Assembly: GCF_003987215.1 (NCBI RefSeq)
Contig: NZ_PIPW01000005.1
Location: 1 to 51,110 of the forward strand
Length of the DNA: 51,110 bases
Direction: 5' to 3'
Source: Pseudidiomarina halophila
Lineage (GTDB): Bacteria; Pseudomonadota; Gammaproteobacteria; Enterobacterales; Alteromonadaceae
Under the pieces are notes generated by a model that was given only the letters and a program-made list of their open reading frames with translations, did not search any database and had not been told where the DNA came from. This document shows, piece by piece, positions 1 through 7,851 of this stretch; within the stretch, counting starts at the first letter, position 1; each line of letters begins with the position of its first letter. Both the position numbers and the translations under genes were made by a program.

Positions 1-60
1 CGCTTCAGCGCCGATGGTAGTGTGGGGTTTCCCCATGTGAGAGTAGGACACCGCCAGGCT
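1..60 (+). rRNA. rrf: 5S rRNA, 3' part
   Basis: The first ~60 bases match the 3' half of gammaproteobacterial 5S rRNA: the block around GATGGTAGTGTGGGG, the GAGAGTAGG segment and the terminal CGCCAGGCT are all recognisable against E. coli 5S. The 5' half and the rest of the rRNA operon lie to the left of the window. The exact 3' end is estimated by comparison with E. coli. It is followed 15 bases later by an intrinsic terminator, so this is the end of the operon with no distal tRNA gene. Confidence 0.93.
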
Positions 61-74
61 TTAATTAAGAAGAG

Positions 75-102
75 ACCCCGAGCTAACGCTCGGGGTTTTT
101 TT
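75..102 (+). terminator. rRNA operon intrinsic terminator
   Basis: A 9-bp perfect stem (ACCCCGAGC / GCTCGGGGT, bases 75-83 and 88-96) with a TAAC loop runs into a seven-base T tract ending at 102. It sits just after the 5S gene and fits a Rho-independent terminator of the incoming rrn operon. Confidence 0.92.
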
Positions 103-118
103 ATGTCTGCAGAACAGC

Positions 119-348
119 AAAAGCGTTATTCGCTATTGGATATCAGTTATTGGATTAAACCAAAAAACAAAAGCGTTATTCGCTATTGGATATTAGTTAT
201 TGGATTAAACCAAAAACCAAAAACGCTGTTCGCTGTTGGTTTAAACGAAGAGCGAACAGCGAACAGCCAACAACGCTCTCGCTCTTCCAATAACTAGTAT
301 CCAATAACCAACATCGCTCTTGCTCTTCCAATAACCACCAACGCTTTT
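119..348. repeat. Large imperfect inverted repeat, intergenic
   Basis: The whole spacer between the rrn terminator and the tamB stop is built of related repeats in opposite orientation. On the left, AAAAGCGTT and TTGGATATTAGTTATTGG occur; on the right, close reverse complements CCAATAACTAGTATCCAA and AACGCTTTT follow in mirrored order. The core near 224-267 is itself symmetrical (GCTGTTCGCTGTT facing AACAGCGAACAGC). No convincing gene is present; an open frame across 22-297 is repeat-derived. Whether it is a mobile palindromic element or a duplicated spacer cannot be told from one copy. Confidence 0.75.
121..220 (+). repeat. Two tandem 50-bp direct repeats
   Basis: Bases 121-170 and 171-220 are direct copies of a 50-bp unit beginning AAGCGTTATTCGCTATTGG. 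They differ at only two positions (base 24 of the unit, C/T, and base 47, A/C). A third, degenerate start follows at 221. The pair lies within the larger inverted repeat and looks like a recent duplication. Confidence 0.88.
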
Positions 349-357
349 GTCTTTAAC

Positions 358-3300
358 TCATCGTTCGAAGGTATAGAAAATATCGCCGCCTTGCGCCTGA
401 CTGCTGGTCATCGTCTCGATCAAAAGGCGCTCAGTTAACTGATAACGAACCATAAAGGTATTTGTACTATCAAGAAGGCCTATACCATATTTAACGTACA
501 GTTTTGGTGAAAGGTACTTACCAACGTAAAAGGAGGTCTCGCGGGTTCCGGAATCGGAATCAAGACCAAATTCATCAAAGCCAAAAGTATCCTGTAATGA
601 TTCGCCAATAGCTTCTGTCCCTTTTGCGCCTAACATCAGCAACGCTTGTAGCTGCAAATCATTTGAGCTAGGAGAGGAAGCAGATTGCATGCTGCGACCG
701 AGTATCAAATAAGATAATACTTCTGAATCCGGCATCGCTGGTGTGGAAAACAGCCTAAAGTCTGGTTCAATCAGTGTCCCGCCTACCTGGGCACCAACGG
801 TAATGTTTCTTGCTGCGGCGCCATTTTCTATTTCCCGCTGTACTCTTAAGCTGAGACCCGGATTGCTGATGGTGCCACCGTTATAGATAAATGAGCCCCG
901 GCTTATCGGAAGCTCCTGACCGTAGAGTGTATAAAGGCCTTCGGTAACGTTGATACTCCCAACCGCTGTTAATGGGCGGCGGGGTTGTTCGACGAGTTCC
1001 AGACTTCCCGACAGCTTACCTTCAAATCCATAGGCGTTAACACTAACGTTGTTACTTAAATTAACCCGTACGGCGGCCTGTACCTGAATACCGCCAAGGT
1101 TATTGCTTGTCGCAGATACCTGCTCGCCATTGCGCGTAATGACGACATCTGGGGAACGGCTCACCGCATTATCAAACTCAGGCGCGGTGATCGTGGCAAA
1201 GGGCACGTCGACGGTGCCGGCAATATCGATAAGCTGATCTTTGAAAAAGATTCGTAAGTCTGGGCTAATATCAACGGTCGCTGTGGGCAATTGTAGTGCT
1301 CGAAAGTTCTGGCCTTCAATAGCCAAATACGCCTCTTGCTCCAGAGGCATCGCAACGCCTTCTATTAGTAACCAGCCTTTATCTCCGGAACGCGCCTGAC
1401 CACGAATTTCAAGTTCTTCTTCGGTTTCTGGATTATCAATCAGCGCCAGTCTAACCTCTTTGAATACCAGATTGGTTTGCGCGAAACCGACAGTTTCTGC
1501 AAACACTTCCATATCCCCTTGCAGTTGTGGCTTCGCCAGCGTCCCGTTAAGTGTCAACGATGCCGTAGCTTTACCGCCTTCGTACCTGAGACCAGGAATA
1601 ACCCAATCCAACATCGCTAGGTCATCCAAAAGAAAGATTAGCGAACCTTCAATATTCTGTTCTCCGTACAGCTCCGATAGCCCGAAGTCGCCAATCAGAC
1701 CACCCTGGTTGTCAGTGAGTGTTCCAGTTAGCGTTGCGTTAATAGCGTTTGCATCACCTTTTGCTTCAAGTTCCCAGTATTCAAGCCGGGTACTTGTTTC
1801 CTGATCGAGCGCGAAGAAAACCGTATCGCTGCTACTTAAGGTCGTACTGAAATCGACCAGTTTAAAACTGTCGCGGTTAAGCTTCGCCTCAGCTTGCAGC
1901 TGAATGCGTCCGGAAATACGTTGTGCAACATCCTCCTCGCGGAACCGATTGAGTAGCCTAAGGGATAACTCTTCACCTTTCAGCTCTAAGAACAGATGTT
2001 CCTGATCAGATGTCAGTGTTTGACAAAATGAACCTAAACGGCCTTGATCGTGACTCAGGCAAATTGTCTCCGACTGGATCTGCCAATGGCTGGCAAGTTG
2101 CTTAATTTCTACTGCACGAGGCGCTGTTATTGACCAGCTGTCCAGACTCTCGGTGGCTATCTCTAGTTCACTTATGAGTATCTGAAAGTTTTCGAGCTGA
2201 TCGTCAGCACTCAGATCGAAATTTAAAGTCAGGCGTTCCAGTTCCGTAAGTTCAGCCGGCATGCCGGGAAGCTCTTGCAGTTCATCCACCACCAATTGAC
2301 CACTAAGCTGCTTGTCACCGGCAGTACTTCCATTTAGTACTACTCGCGATTTACCTACGCCAAGAGTGAGATTGTCTGCACTTATTTCTTCGCCAGTCAC
2401 AAGCAATCCACCGGCGACCTCTATTGCACTAGATTGGTCATTATCAGCTATTAGCGCTGTGCCACTGCTGATATCCAGGCGCATTGCGAATTCCGGTTGC
2501 CAGGCAACACTGGCAGTAGCAGCGAACTCAAAATCATTGCTGGTAGCTTCGAGTTTCTCCAGTGTTATTTCCTGCAAAGTGCCCGATCCACTGGCATCGA
2601 GCGTAGTAAGCTGTGCACTGGCATCAACATCCGCCTCAGGCATTTGATAAGAGATCTGATTCTCAATAGCAAACTGATAGCGTGTCGGGGTTCCATTTAC
2701 TTCGGCCTTCCCCTTCACTATCGACACGCTGTTGGCGGCTAATGCTTCTGCAAACGGAGCCAGTGCCAGATTGCTATAGCTCGCTATTACATCGAAATCC
2801 GATGATGCGTAATCCGGCGAGAAGTTATTGTGTTGCCAGCTGCCATTTAAGCTGAGGGTACCGTTTTTTACGCCCAAGCCGGTAAACTCAAGCTCTGTCA
2901 GTTCTATCACTTCGGTGGTCACTGTTACGCTACCTGCAAGCATCGTCGATGCGTTAATGAATTCCTGCAGTTGTGGTGCGTAGCGTTTAACCTGATCGTC
3001 AAACAATTGTATGGGCAGCTTCTGCAGTTGCAGATTGGCGGACCACTGGAGATCGCTTAAAGGGTCCGTGACGGTTGCCGTTAAGCGCTGGGGCGTCATT
3101 CCATCAGCACTGAACTCACTACTTAGCTCTATGGGCGTTGCTATTAATGCTCCTTCAATCTCAGCCGTCCCATTTATAGTATTGATGCCGACGGCATCCT
3201 GTTTAACTTGCCATTGGTAATCGGCTTGCAGAGCAAAGGGGTAATCCTGCACAGTGGTGATTTGCCCGTTTCCGCGCAGGAAAGAGTCATTGTATGAAAG

Positions 3301-3837
3301 AACAAGTTGGTTAAATTCTAACCTGCCGTCCTGCCAGTCAAGTTGCGCAACGAGTTCTGTTACTAAAAGTTGGGGTTGTTCAGCGTCAGGCCCGCTTAAC
3401 CGTGCCTCCGTCACGCGAAACTCATCAATACTGACCGCGAAAGGTAAACGCAAAGTCGGTAGTTCAATTTCGTCTTGTTTCTGGGCTATCTCGCTCGATG
3501 GTTTAGGGCTTAAACGTAAACCGGTCAATGTCAGGCTGTCGATTGCTATTTGATTATCAAGCAGTGCCAGAGGCTGCCAATTCAGCTCAGCGGTTGCAAG
3601 TTCAATTGTAATGGCAGGGGTCTCAACTGTTATATCGCCAAGTTGCAGTCCATCCAACAGACGGCCGTCGAAACTCTGATAAACCACCCTTACATCTGAT
3701 TGCTCCAGATTTAGTTTAAGGGCATAGTCCACTACCCATTTCGATCCCGTTGTGGTGCCAACCAGAAGAAAAGCCAAAGTAGGAATCAAAATGAACAGTC
3801 CAACAATGGTTATCGCCAGACCTTTGAGCCATCTCAT
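358..3837 (-). CDS. tamB: TamB, inner-membrane translocation/assembly module protein
   Basis: A 1159-residue protein of the TamB/AsmA-like family. One N-terminal membrane anchor (about residues 6-30) is followed by a long periplasmic region rich in beta-strand repeats, and the C-terminal ~350 residues match the TamB (DUF490) domain with the GSLELVEQP...GSINVTEGLYTLYG segment. TamB works with the Omp85 protein TamA and is implicated in outer-membrane protein assembly and lipid transport across the periplasm. I chose the ATG at 3837 because AGGA lies 8 bases upstream and the codon overlaps the tamA stop as ATGA; a longer GTG-started frame is possible. E. coli TamB is 1259 residues, so length is normal. 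Function comes from family knowledge. Confidence 0.92.
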   Translation of the reverse strand: MRWLKGLAITIVGLFILIPTLAFLLVGTTTGSKWVVDYALKLNLEQSDVRVVYQSFDGRLLDGLQLGDITVETPAITIELATAELNWQPLALLDNQIAIDSLTLTGLRLSPKPSSEIAQKQDEIELPTLRLPFAVSIDEFRVTEARLSGPDAEQPQLLVTELVAQLDWQDGRLEFNQLVLSYNDSFLRGNGQITTVQDYPFALQADYQWQVKQDAVGINTINGTAEIEGALIATPIELSSEFSADGMTPQRLTATVTDPLSDLQWSANLQLQKLPIQLFDDQVKRYAPQLQEFINASTMLAGSVTVTTEVIELTELEFTGLGVKNGTLSLNGSWQHNNFSPDYASSDFDVIASYSNLALAPFAEALAANSVSIVKGKAEVNGTPTRYQFAIENQISYQMPEADVDASAQLTTLDASGSGTLQEITLEKLEATSNDFEFAATASVAWQPEFAMRLDISSGTALIADNDQSSAIEVAGGLLVTGEEISADNLTLGVGKSRVVLNGSTAGDKQLSGQLVVDELQELPGMPAELTELERLTLNFDLSADDQLENFQILISELEIATESLDSWSITAPRAVEIKQLASHWQIQSETICLSHDQGRLGSFCQTLTSDQEHLFLELKGEELSLRLLNRFREEDVAQRISGRIQLQAEAKLNRDSFKLVDFSTTLSSSDTVFFALDQETSTRLEYWELEAKGDANAINATLTGTLTDNQGGLIGDFGLSELYGEQNIEGSLIFLLDDLAMLDWVIPGLRYEGGKATASLTLNGTLAKPQLQGDMEVFAETVGFAQTNLVFKEVRLALIDNPETEEELEIRGQARSGDKGWLLIEGVAMPLEQEAYLAIEGQNFRALQLPTATVDISPDLRIFFKDQLIDIAGTVDVPFATITAPEFDNAVSRSPDVVITRNGEQVSATSNNLGGIQVQAAVRVNLSNNVSVNAYGFEGKLSGSLELVEQPRRPLTAVGSINVTEGLYTLYGQELPISRGSFIYNGGTISNPGLSLRVQREIENGAAARNITVGAQVGGTLIEPDFRLFSTPAMPDSEVLSYLILGRSMQSASSPSSNDLQLQALLMLGAKGTEAIGESLQDTFGFDEFGLDSDSGTRETSFYVGKYLSPKLYVKYGIGLLDSTNTFMVRYQLTERLLIETMTSSQAQGGDIFYTFER

Positions 3838-5609
3838 AAATCGGGTCCTATGGTTAAGTGGAGGCGCCACGGCCGATCAGGTTCGTCAATGGCTTGCGCT
3901 ACATCAAGCCGAACCGGACCAATAGGGGATAACCAACGTGCACCAATACCTACGGTCTGACGCCAGGGCATAGTCCACTCCATACCGGTATTACCGAAGT
4001 CGGAAAACAAGGCAACCCGCCAGTTCGGTGCGACCAGATAATCAACTTCAGCACTCGCAACCCCTAAATAGCGCCCGCCGACGACAACACCCTCAGCATT
4101 GGTTGGACCGAGCTGCTGATAGGCGTAGCCACGCACACTGTGATCGCCACCTGCATAAAACCGTAATGATGGTGATAGCTCGTTAAAATCGGAGGTGGTA
4201 ATTGCGCCAACCTCACCACGCATAAGTAAGCGCCACTTAGGGCTAAACGAATAAACCGCTTTCGCACTCAGCGACAAAGACAGAAAGCTAGCGTCAGAGA
4301 GCACTGAATCACTTGCGCCCTGCAGACGTGCACTAAGTCGATAGCCATTATCAATCAGATTACGGTTATCACTGTCGACCTCGGTAGATACCAAACTAAA
4401 CTCAGCGCTAGGCACAAAGAAAGCTGACGTTTTCCGTTCTGCGCTGCCGAAGCGATAGTCCTCACTTTGATAGGCCAGCTGATAGGTGCGTTGCCATGAG
4501 TCGTAATGACGCGTGTCACGCACACTTGTCCGGTAAAGTGTTGAATCAATGTCTTCATAAGTACGGTCGAGAATTTCACCTGTTATGCTGTATTGATCCC
4601 GCGCCGGGTTTTTACCCGGAATGATGTAGTCTACAAAGCCGGTATTCTGCACCTCTGATAAGCGCAAAATACTACTCAAACGGTGACCACGATCATTCAC
4701 CCACCGACGGTCAAAACCCAGCGTCAGCCGCGCGCCGGTATCTGTGCCATAGCCCGGCCCGATCTGATAATAGTCCCGTTTGTTGGGTGTCAGGCGCACT
4801 GAAACGGGAACACGGTGTTCTTCTGCCTGCCGCCAGAGTGGTGCGACCTCGACGCTCTCAAAATAATCACTGCCCGCCAGAGCGACCTGCAAATCCAATA
4901 AATCTCTGGTATGAAAGCTATCACCCTCGGAAAAATGAAAATAGCGCCGCAAAAAATCTTCGTTCAAGTTGCTGCAACAAACGGATACCTCGCCGAACTG
5001 GTAGCGTTTGCCGCTATCAAAGTGCAACACAATGGTAGCGGTTTGCTCACTAAGTTCGACCCGGATCTTCTGCTCTGTAAACTGTGCATCATAGTAACCG
5101 CGTTCAGCGGCGAGACTGCGCAGCATACTCTTGCTGCGTTCATATTCAGTATGGTGTAAAGCCTGACCCTCTTTTAGCGGCAGGTCGCGGCGTAGTCGAT
5201 GAAAGGCATCATCTTGTTTGGCGGCACCGCTTAACTGATAATCAATGGTAGCTATGCTGGTGGTTGGGCCGGGATTAATCGAGTAGCTAACAGTGGTCGT
5301 TTCAGCGTCGAAAATAATTTCGTGACTGACCTCGCTGTGGTAATAACCGAAAGGCTCCAGTGCATGTTGAATCGACGTGTTGCCGCGTCGGGCCAGGTAG
5401 CGCAAACGGAAAGATGCAGGGGTCGGTTTACCATTGTACTGCAAGAGCTCGAGGTAGCTGCGTACGTTTTCAGCAAGTACGCCATCGACGCCTTCAAACA
5501 CGACTTTTAAAGTCGTGGCGTTACGTTGGGGTTGTTGAGCAACAACCGTCTGGTTGAGTCCACAAGCCATCAATACTATCAGCAGCCATGCAATCCGGCT
5601 CAATGTCAT
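3834..5609 (-). CDS. tamA: TamA, Omp85-family outer-membrane barrel
   Basis: A 591-residue Omp85/BamA superfamily protein. A Sec signal peptide (about residues 1-24) leads into POTRA domains (about 35-270) and a C-terminal 16-strand barrel. The conserved loop motif GGDHSVRGY, the VRGF-type signature of the superfamily, is visible near residue 485. TamA is the outer-membrane partner of TamB, whose gene follows with a 4-base stop/start overlap; the two form an operon. The ATG is preceded by AGGAAAGG. A poor -10 candidate (TATACT on the minus strand at 5652-5657) is the only promoter sign seen. E. coli TamA is 577 residues. Confidence 0.93.
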   Translation of the reverse strand: MTLSRIAWLLIVLMACGLNQTVVAQQPQRNATTLKVVFEGVDGVLAENVRSYLELLQYNGKPTPASFRLRYLARRGNTSIQHALEPFGYYHSEVSHEIIFDAETTTVSYSINPGPTTSIATIDYQLSGAAKQDDAFHRLRRDLPLKEGQALHHTEYERSKSMLRSLAAERGYYDAQFTEQKIRVELSEQTATIVLHFDSGKRYQFGEVSVCCSNLNEDFLRRYFHFSEGDSFHTRDLLDLQVALAGSDYFESVEVAPLWRQAEEHRVPVSVRLTPNKRDYYQIGPGYGTDTGARLTLGFDRRWVNDRGHRLSSILRLSEVQNTGFVDYIIPGKNPARDQYSITGEILDRTYEDIDSTLYRTSVRDTRHYDSWQRTYQLAYQSEDYRFGSAERKTSAFFVPSAEFSLVSTEVDSDNRNLIDNGYRLSARLQGASDSVLSDASFLSLSLSAKAVYSFSPKWRLLMRGEVGAITTSDFNELSPSLRFYAGGDHSVRGYAYQQLGPTNAEGVVVGGRYLGVASAEVDYLVAPNWRVALFSDFGNTGMEWTMPWRQTVGIGARWLSPIGPVRLDVAQAIDEPDRPWRLHLTIGPDL

Positions 5610-5721
5610 CCTTTCCTACCTTATTCAGTGCTGAAACTGGATGTTAATTAGAGTATATCAAAGCAAATCAGATAAATCGGTGAAAAAAACCGCAAGCGAC
5701 TCGTAAAGTTCTATAAAACAC

Positions 5722-5749
5722 TTGCCAGCTTGTAAGGTGCCAGTATAAT
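5722..5749 (+). promoter_or_regulatory. Promoter of tRNA-Trp
   Basis: TTGCCA at 5722-5727 and a perfect TATAAT at 5744-5749 are separated by 16 bases. The GC-leaning discriminator (TCGGGTC) is typical of stable-RNA promoters. The tRNA begins 16 bases after the -10 element. No T-tract terminator follows the tRNA, so transcription may continue into holD. Confidence 0.85.
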
Positions 5750-5764
5750 TCGGGTCTACGTTGC

Positions 5765-5841
5765 AGGGGTGTAGTTCCAATTGGTAGAACAGCGGTCTCC
5801 AAAACCGACGGTTGGGGGTTCGAATCCCTCCACCCCTGCCA
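5765..5841 (+). tRNA. trpT: tRNA-Trp (anticodon CCA)
   Basis: A 77-base cloverleaf: acceptor AGGGGTG pairs with CACCCCT, the discriminator is G and the 3' CCA is encoded. The anticodon loop CTCCAAAA and the T loop GGTTCGAATCC are canonical, and the sequence aligns throughout with E. coli tRNA-Trp, with one extra C in the D loop. In E. coli tRNA-Trp sits at the distal end of an rrn operon; here it stands alone 5.7 kb after the 5S gene with its own promoter. Confidence 0.97.
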
Positions 5842-5878
5842 CTTCCAAGTTTCTCCGAAATTGATTAAGCTGGTCTGC

Positions 5879-6277
5879 ATGAACGACGCAACGAAATCAT
5901 CGACAGCAGACTCCTCCGCTCAGCTCTGGAACAATTCCCAGCTCGAAGCTCTGGCTGCGCTCAATTTACCGCAGTGGCACAAGACTGCCGTGACGACTGC
6001 CGAGGCATCTGCTGGCGAGACAACCTACTTTTATAAGCTACAGGACTGGATCCTGTCCTGTCCTGTACCAATCCCGGTGACAGTACAAAGTTGGCATCGC
6101 GATGTCTTTCGTACTTTGGCTCCGGATAGTCAGCAACGACCGACAGAGATTTCAGCCTCAATTGCAGAGCGCACCGAGGGTGTGAAATTCTTGGAGCTTC
6201 CTGAACTCACTATGCCGGAACTTGATGCTGCGCAAAAACGTGATTTGTGGCTGCGCATCTGTAACAGCGATGATTAA
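5879..6277 (+). CDS. holD: DNA polymerase III psi subunit
   Basis: A 132-residue protein resembling HolD (137 residues in E. coli), the clamp-loader accessory subunit that links chi and SSB to the polymerase III gamma/tau complex. Support comes from size, the C-terminal KRDLWLRIC segment similar to the LWQQIC end of E. coli psi, and position directly before rimI with an 8-base overlap, the standard holD-rimI arrangement. HolD is poorly conserved, so context carries much of the call. The frame is open from a TTG at 5861; I prefer the ATG at 5879, although neither has a good ribosome-binding site. It starts 38 bases after the tRNA and may share its transcript. Confidence 0.82.
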   Translation: MNDATKSSTADSSAQLWNNSQLEALAALNLPQWHKTAVTTAEASAGETTYFYKLQDWILSCPVPIPVTVQSWHRDVFRTLAPDSQQRPTEISASIAERTEGVKFLELPELTMPELDAAQKRDLWLRICNSDD

Positions 6278-6704
6278 ACGCATTACCAGTTACCATCCTG
6301 AACTCTATTCAATTGAACGTCTGAGCCATGTTTCGCCCTGGAGCGAAGGCGTGTTACAGAGCTGTTTTACCGAAAATTACCAAATCTACGGATGGTTTTC
6401 TGCGGCAGGAATCCTGCAGGGATTCTGTGTTATACAGCAGGTCTGCGATGAGTTTACTTTAATGAACATTACCGTAGCGCCGGCCTATCAGGGGCAGGGC
6501 ATTGGTGGTCAGCTTTTGCGTTACGTACAAGCGCTGGCGGCGCAGCATCGCGCTAAGCTTTGGCTGGAAGTTCGGGCTTCTAATGCCGCGGCTTTACACT
6601 TGTATGAAAAACAGGGTTTTTCTGAAGTCGGGCGCCGGCCAAGCTATTACCCACGCGGTGATGAGCGTGAGGATGCTGTGATTATGAGCTGGCAGGCTGT
6701 GTGA
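6270..6704 (+). CDS. rimI: Ribosomal protein S18 alanine N-acetyltransferase
   Basis: A 144-residue GNAT-fold acetyltransferase. RimI acetylates the N-terminal alanine of ribosomal protein S18. The acetyl-CoA-binding motif A is visible as NITVAPAYQGQGIGGQLL, followed by the WLEVRASNAAALHLYEKQGF block almost identical to E. coli RimI and the YYPRGDEREDAVIM end. The frame is open further upstream, but the ATG at 6270 gives an N-terminus (MIKRITSYHPELYSIE) that aligns with E. coli, and it overlaps holD. Ends 3 bases from the convergent repressor gene. Confidence 0.95.
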   Translation: MIKRITSYHPELYSIERLSHVSPWSEGVLQSCFTENYQIYGWFSAAGILQGFCVIQQVCDEFTLMNITVAPAYQGQGIGGQLLRYVQALAAQHRAKLWLEVRASNAAALHLYEKQGFSEVGRRPSYYPRGDEREDAVIMSWQAV

Positions 6705-6707
6705 CTA

Positions 6708-7019
6708 TCAGTAGTCAGGACAGAATTTCGTCTTCAACAACTGCATGAACTTCAGCGTATCCGGATCCTTAATAGAGTAGAAAATGGTCTGCGCCTCTTT
6801 TCTAAACTTCACCAGATCTTGTTGTCGCAATACTGCCAGATGTTGTGAAAACGCTGACGCACTTAATGGAAAATGCTGATTCAATGCTCCAACGCTCTGT
6901 TCGCCCCCGGCAAGGTGGCAGAGAATTTGCAGACGATGCTCGTTCGCAATGGAGCGCAAGAAGGTTGCTGCATTTTGCGCTTCCTCTTGTTGCATTTCTT
7001 CAATTGTCAGGGTTGTCAT
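6708..7019 (-). CDS. ArsR-family repressor, BigR/YgaV/SqrR type (persulfide sensor)
   Basis: A 103-residue winged-helix repressor of the ArsR/SmtB family. The recognition region LSASAFSQHLAVLRQQDLV and the YSIKD wing resemble E. coli YgaV. Two cysteines, C34 in LQILCHL and C100 in KFCPDY, are 66 residues apart, the same spacing as the persulfide-sensing pair of BigR (C42/C108) and SqrR (C41/C107), while arsenic-type CXC metal ligands are absent. It probably responds to reactive sulfur by disulfide or polysulfide formation; that is inference from the cysteines. It is the second gene of a two-gene operon with a DUF2892 membrane protein, and a palindrome upstream (7270-7287) is its likely operator. 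Confidence 0.88.
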   Translation of the reverse strand: MTTLTIEEMQQEEAQNAATFLRSIANEHRLQILCHLAGGEQSVGALNQHFPLSASAFSQHLAVLRQQDLVKFRKEAQTIFYSIKDPDTLKFMQLLKTKFCPDY

Positions 7020-7027
7020 AATGCGTC

Positions 7028-7243
7028 CTATCTTGAGTTCGCGAGTTCTCGTTCAGTTTTTAATCCAAAAAGCTTACGCAATGCAATACTTGCAGGACAA
7101 AAACCTGTAAATGACTGTTGAAACAGGTTGGCTCCGACAAATACCGTCAACCAAATAAAGTTTGGGTGTACCCAAACAGTTAATGCGACCGACAATAGTA
7201 CCATAAACCCAGCAAAAGCTGTTAGCGCACGTTCAAGACTCAT
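7028..7243 (-). CDS. DUF2892 (YgaP-like) inner-membrane protein
   Basis: A 71-residue protein with two hydrophobic segments (about residues 6-25 and 28-46) and the FTGFCPASIALRKLFG motif of the DUF2892 family. The same module forms the membrane part of YgaP, where it is joined to a rhodanese domain and regulated by YgaV. Here the rhodanese part is missing and the module stands alone in front of the BigR-like repressor gene. The family is associated with sulfane-sulfur handling; the biochemical role of the stand-alone form is not established. A GGAGG ribosome-binding site precedes the ATG. Confidence 0.85.
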   Translation of the reverse strand: MSLERALTAFAGFMVLLSVALTVWVHPNFIWLTVFVGANLFQQSFTGFCPASIALRKLFGLKTERELANSR

Positions 7244-7269
7244 AAAACCTCCAAATTAAGTGTAAGCTA

Positions 7270-7287
7270 ATTTAGGTGTGGCTAAAT
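7270..7287. promoter_or_regulatory. Palindromic operator candidate for the BigR-like repressor
   Basis: ATTTAG and CTAAAT form a perfect inverted repeat with a 6-base spacer (GTGTGG). It lies 26 bases upstream of the DUF2892 start codon, where its promoter must be; a TACACT -10-like hexamer lies between it and the gene on the minus strand. Symmetry, half-site size and position suit an ArsR-family dimer. Binding is inferred. Confidence 0.65.
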
Positions 7288-7330
7288 AACAATAATAGTT
7301 GTCAGCAATTTTGTCCAGATTTTTATGTGG

Positions 7331-7346
7331 AATGCGAAGTCGCATT
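7331..7346. promoter_or_regulatory. Palindrome upstream of cdd, possible CytR/LacI-type operator
   Basis: AATGCGA-AG-TCGCATT is a perfect inverted repeat with 7-bp arms, 70 bases before the cdd start. Its half GTCGCATT differs at one base from the E. coli CytR octamer GTTGCATT. A weak promoter candidate (TTGTCA at 7299-7304, 17 bases, TTTATG at 7322-7327) would start transcription near it. Cdd and deo genes are CytR targets in enterobacteria; regulation here is inference. Confidence 0.5.
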
Positions 7347-7405
7347 GACGGCCATCACTTGGCTTAAAGTTCCTAAAAGAGTAAGCTGTCCTGCCATAGA
7401 ACAAG

Positions 7406-7413
7406 AATGCAAC
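7406..7413. promoter_or_regulatory. CytR-like octamer at the cdd start
   Basis: AATGCAAC is the exact reverse complement of the E. coli CytR recognition octamer GTTGCATT. It lies just before the cdd ATG and 60 bases from the palindrome at 7331-7346. One octamer is expected by chance fairly often, so the call depends on context. Confidence 0.35.
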
Positions 7414-7416
7414 AGT

Positions 7417-7851
7417 ATGAATAACACAATCGAACAGGTGGAATTTCTCCGACAACGGGCGAAACAAGCGAGCCAAAACGCTTACGCGCCTTATAGTCAG
7501 TTTCCAGTTGGCGCAGCAGTTTTGATGCGTAATGGCGATGTCGTCATTGGATGTAATGTTGAAAATGTTTCGTACGGCCTATCCAATTGTGCTGAGCGAA
7601 CCGCTATTTTTAGTGCCATTGCGCAAGGTTATCGGGCTGAGGATATGGAAGCCGTTTTCATCTATACCCCAGGCGCAAAGGCTTATGCTCCCTGTGGTGC
7701 TTGTCGGCAGGTACTCGCTGAATTTTTACCGGCTGATACTAAGGTTTCTTCGACCAGCGATGATCAGTCGCGACAATGGCGCGTAGCGGAACTTCTGCCT
7801 GATGCATTTGAATTTGATAGCAACGCCTACCGGAACCTGAGTGATGATTGA
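7417..7851 (+). CDS. cdd: Cytidine deaminase
   Basis: A 144-residue zinc-dependent cytidine/deoxycytidine deaminase producing uridine/deoxyuridine for salvage. The catalytic CAE motif is at residues 58-60 and the second zinc-binding motif PCGAC at 92-96 (C93, C96), giving the three-cysteine site of the short homotetrameric class rather than the longer dimeric E. coli form. The frame is open upstream to 7276, but only the ATG at 7417 gives the standard N-terminus; its ribosome-binding site is weak. It heads the cdd-deoCABD operon, with the deoC start overlapping its stop. Confidence 0.94.
   Translation: MNNTIEQVEFLRQRAKQASQNAYAPYSQFPVGAAVLMRNGDVVIGCNVENVSYGLSNCAERTAIFSAIAQGYRAEDMEAVFIYTPGAKAYAPCGACRQVLAEFLPADTKVSSTSDDQSRQWRVAELLPDAFEFDSNAYRNLSDD

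Noticed and set aside
22-297. Open frame of 91 codons at the left edge
   Set aside because: It runs from the 5S gene through the terminator into the tandem repeats; the repeated peptide reflects the DNA repeats, with no ribosome-binding site.
119-348. CRISPR array
   Set aside because: Units are 50 bp, directly abutting without unique spacers, and only two are complete; no cas genes nearby.
5842-5878. Phage or island attachment site at the 3' end of tRNA-Trp
   Set aside because: No integrase gene and no second copy of the tRNA end were seen; the following genes are ordinary housekeeping genes.
7345-7373. TTGACG at 7345 as the -35 of a cdd promoter
   Set aside because: No acceptable -10 hexamer lies 16-18 bases downstream.
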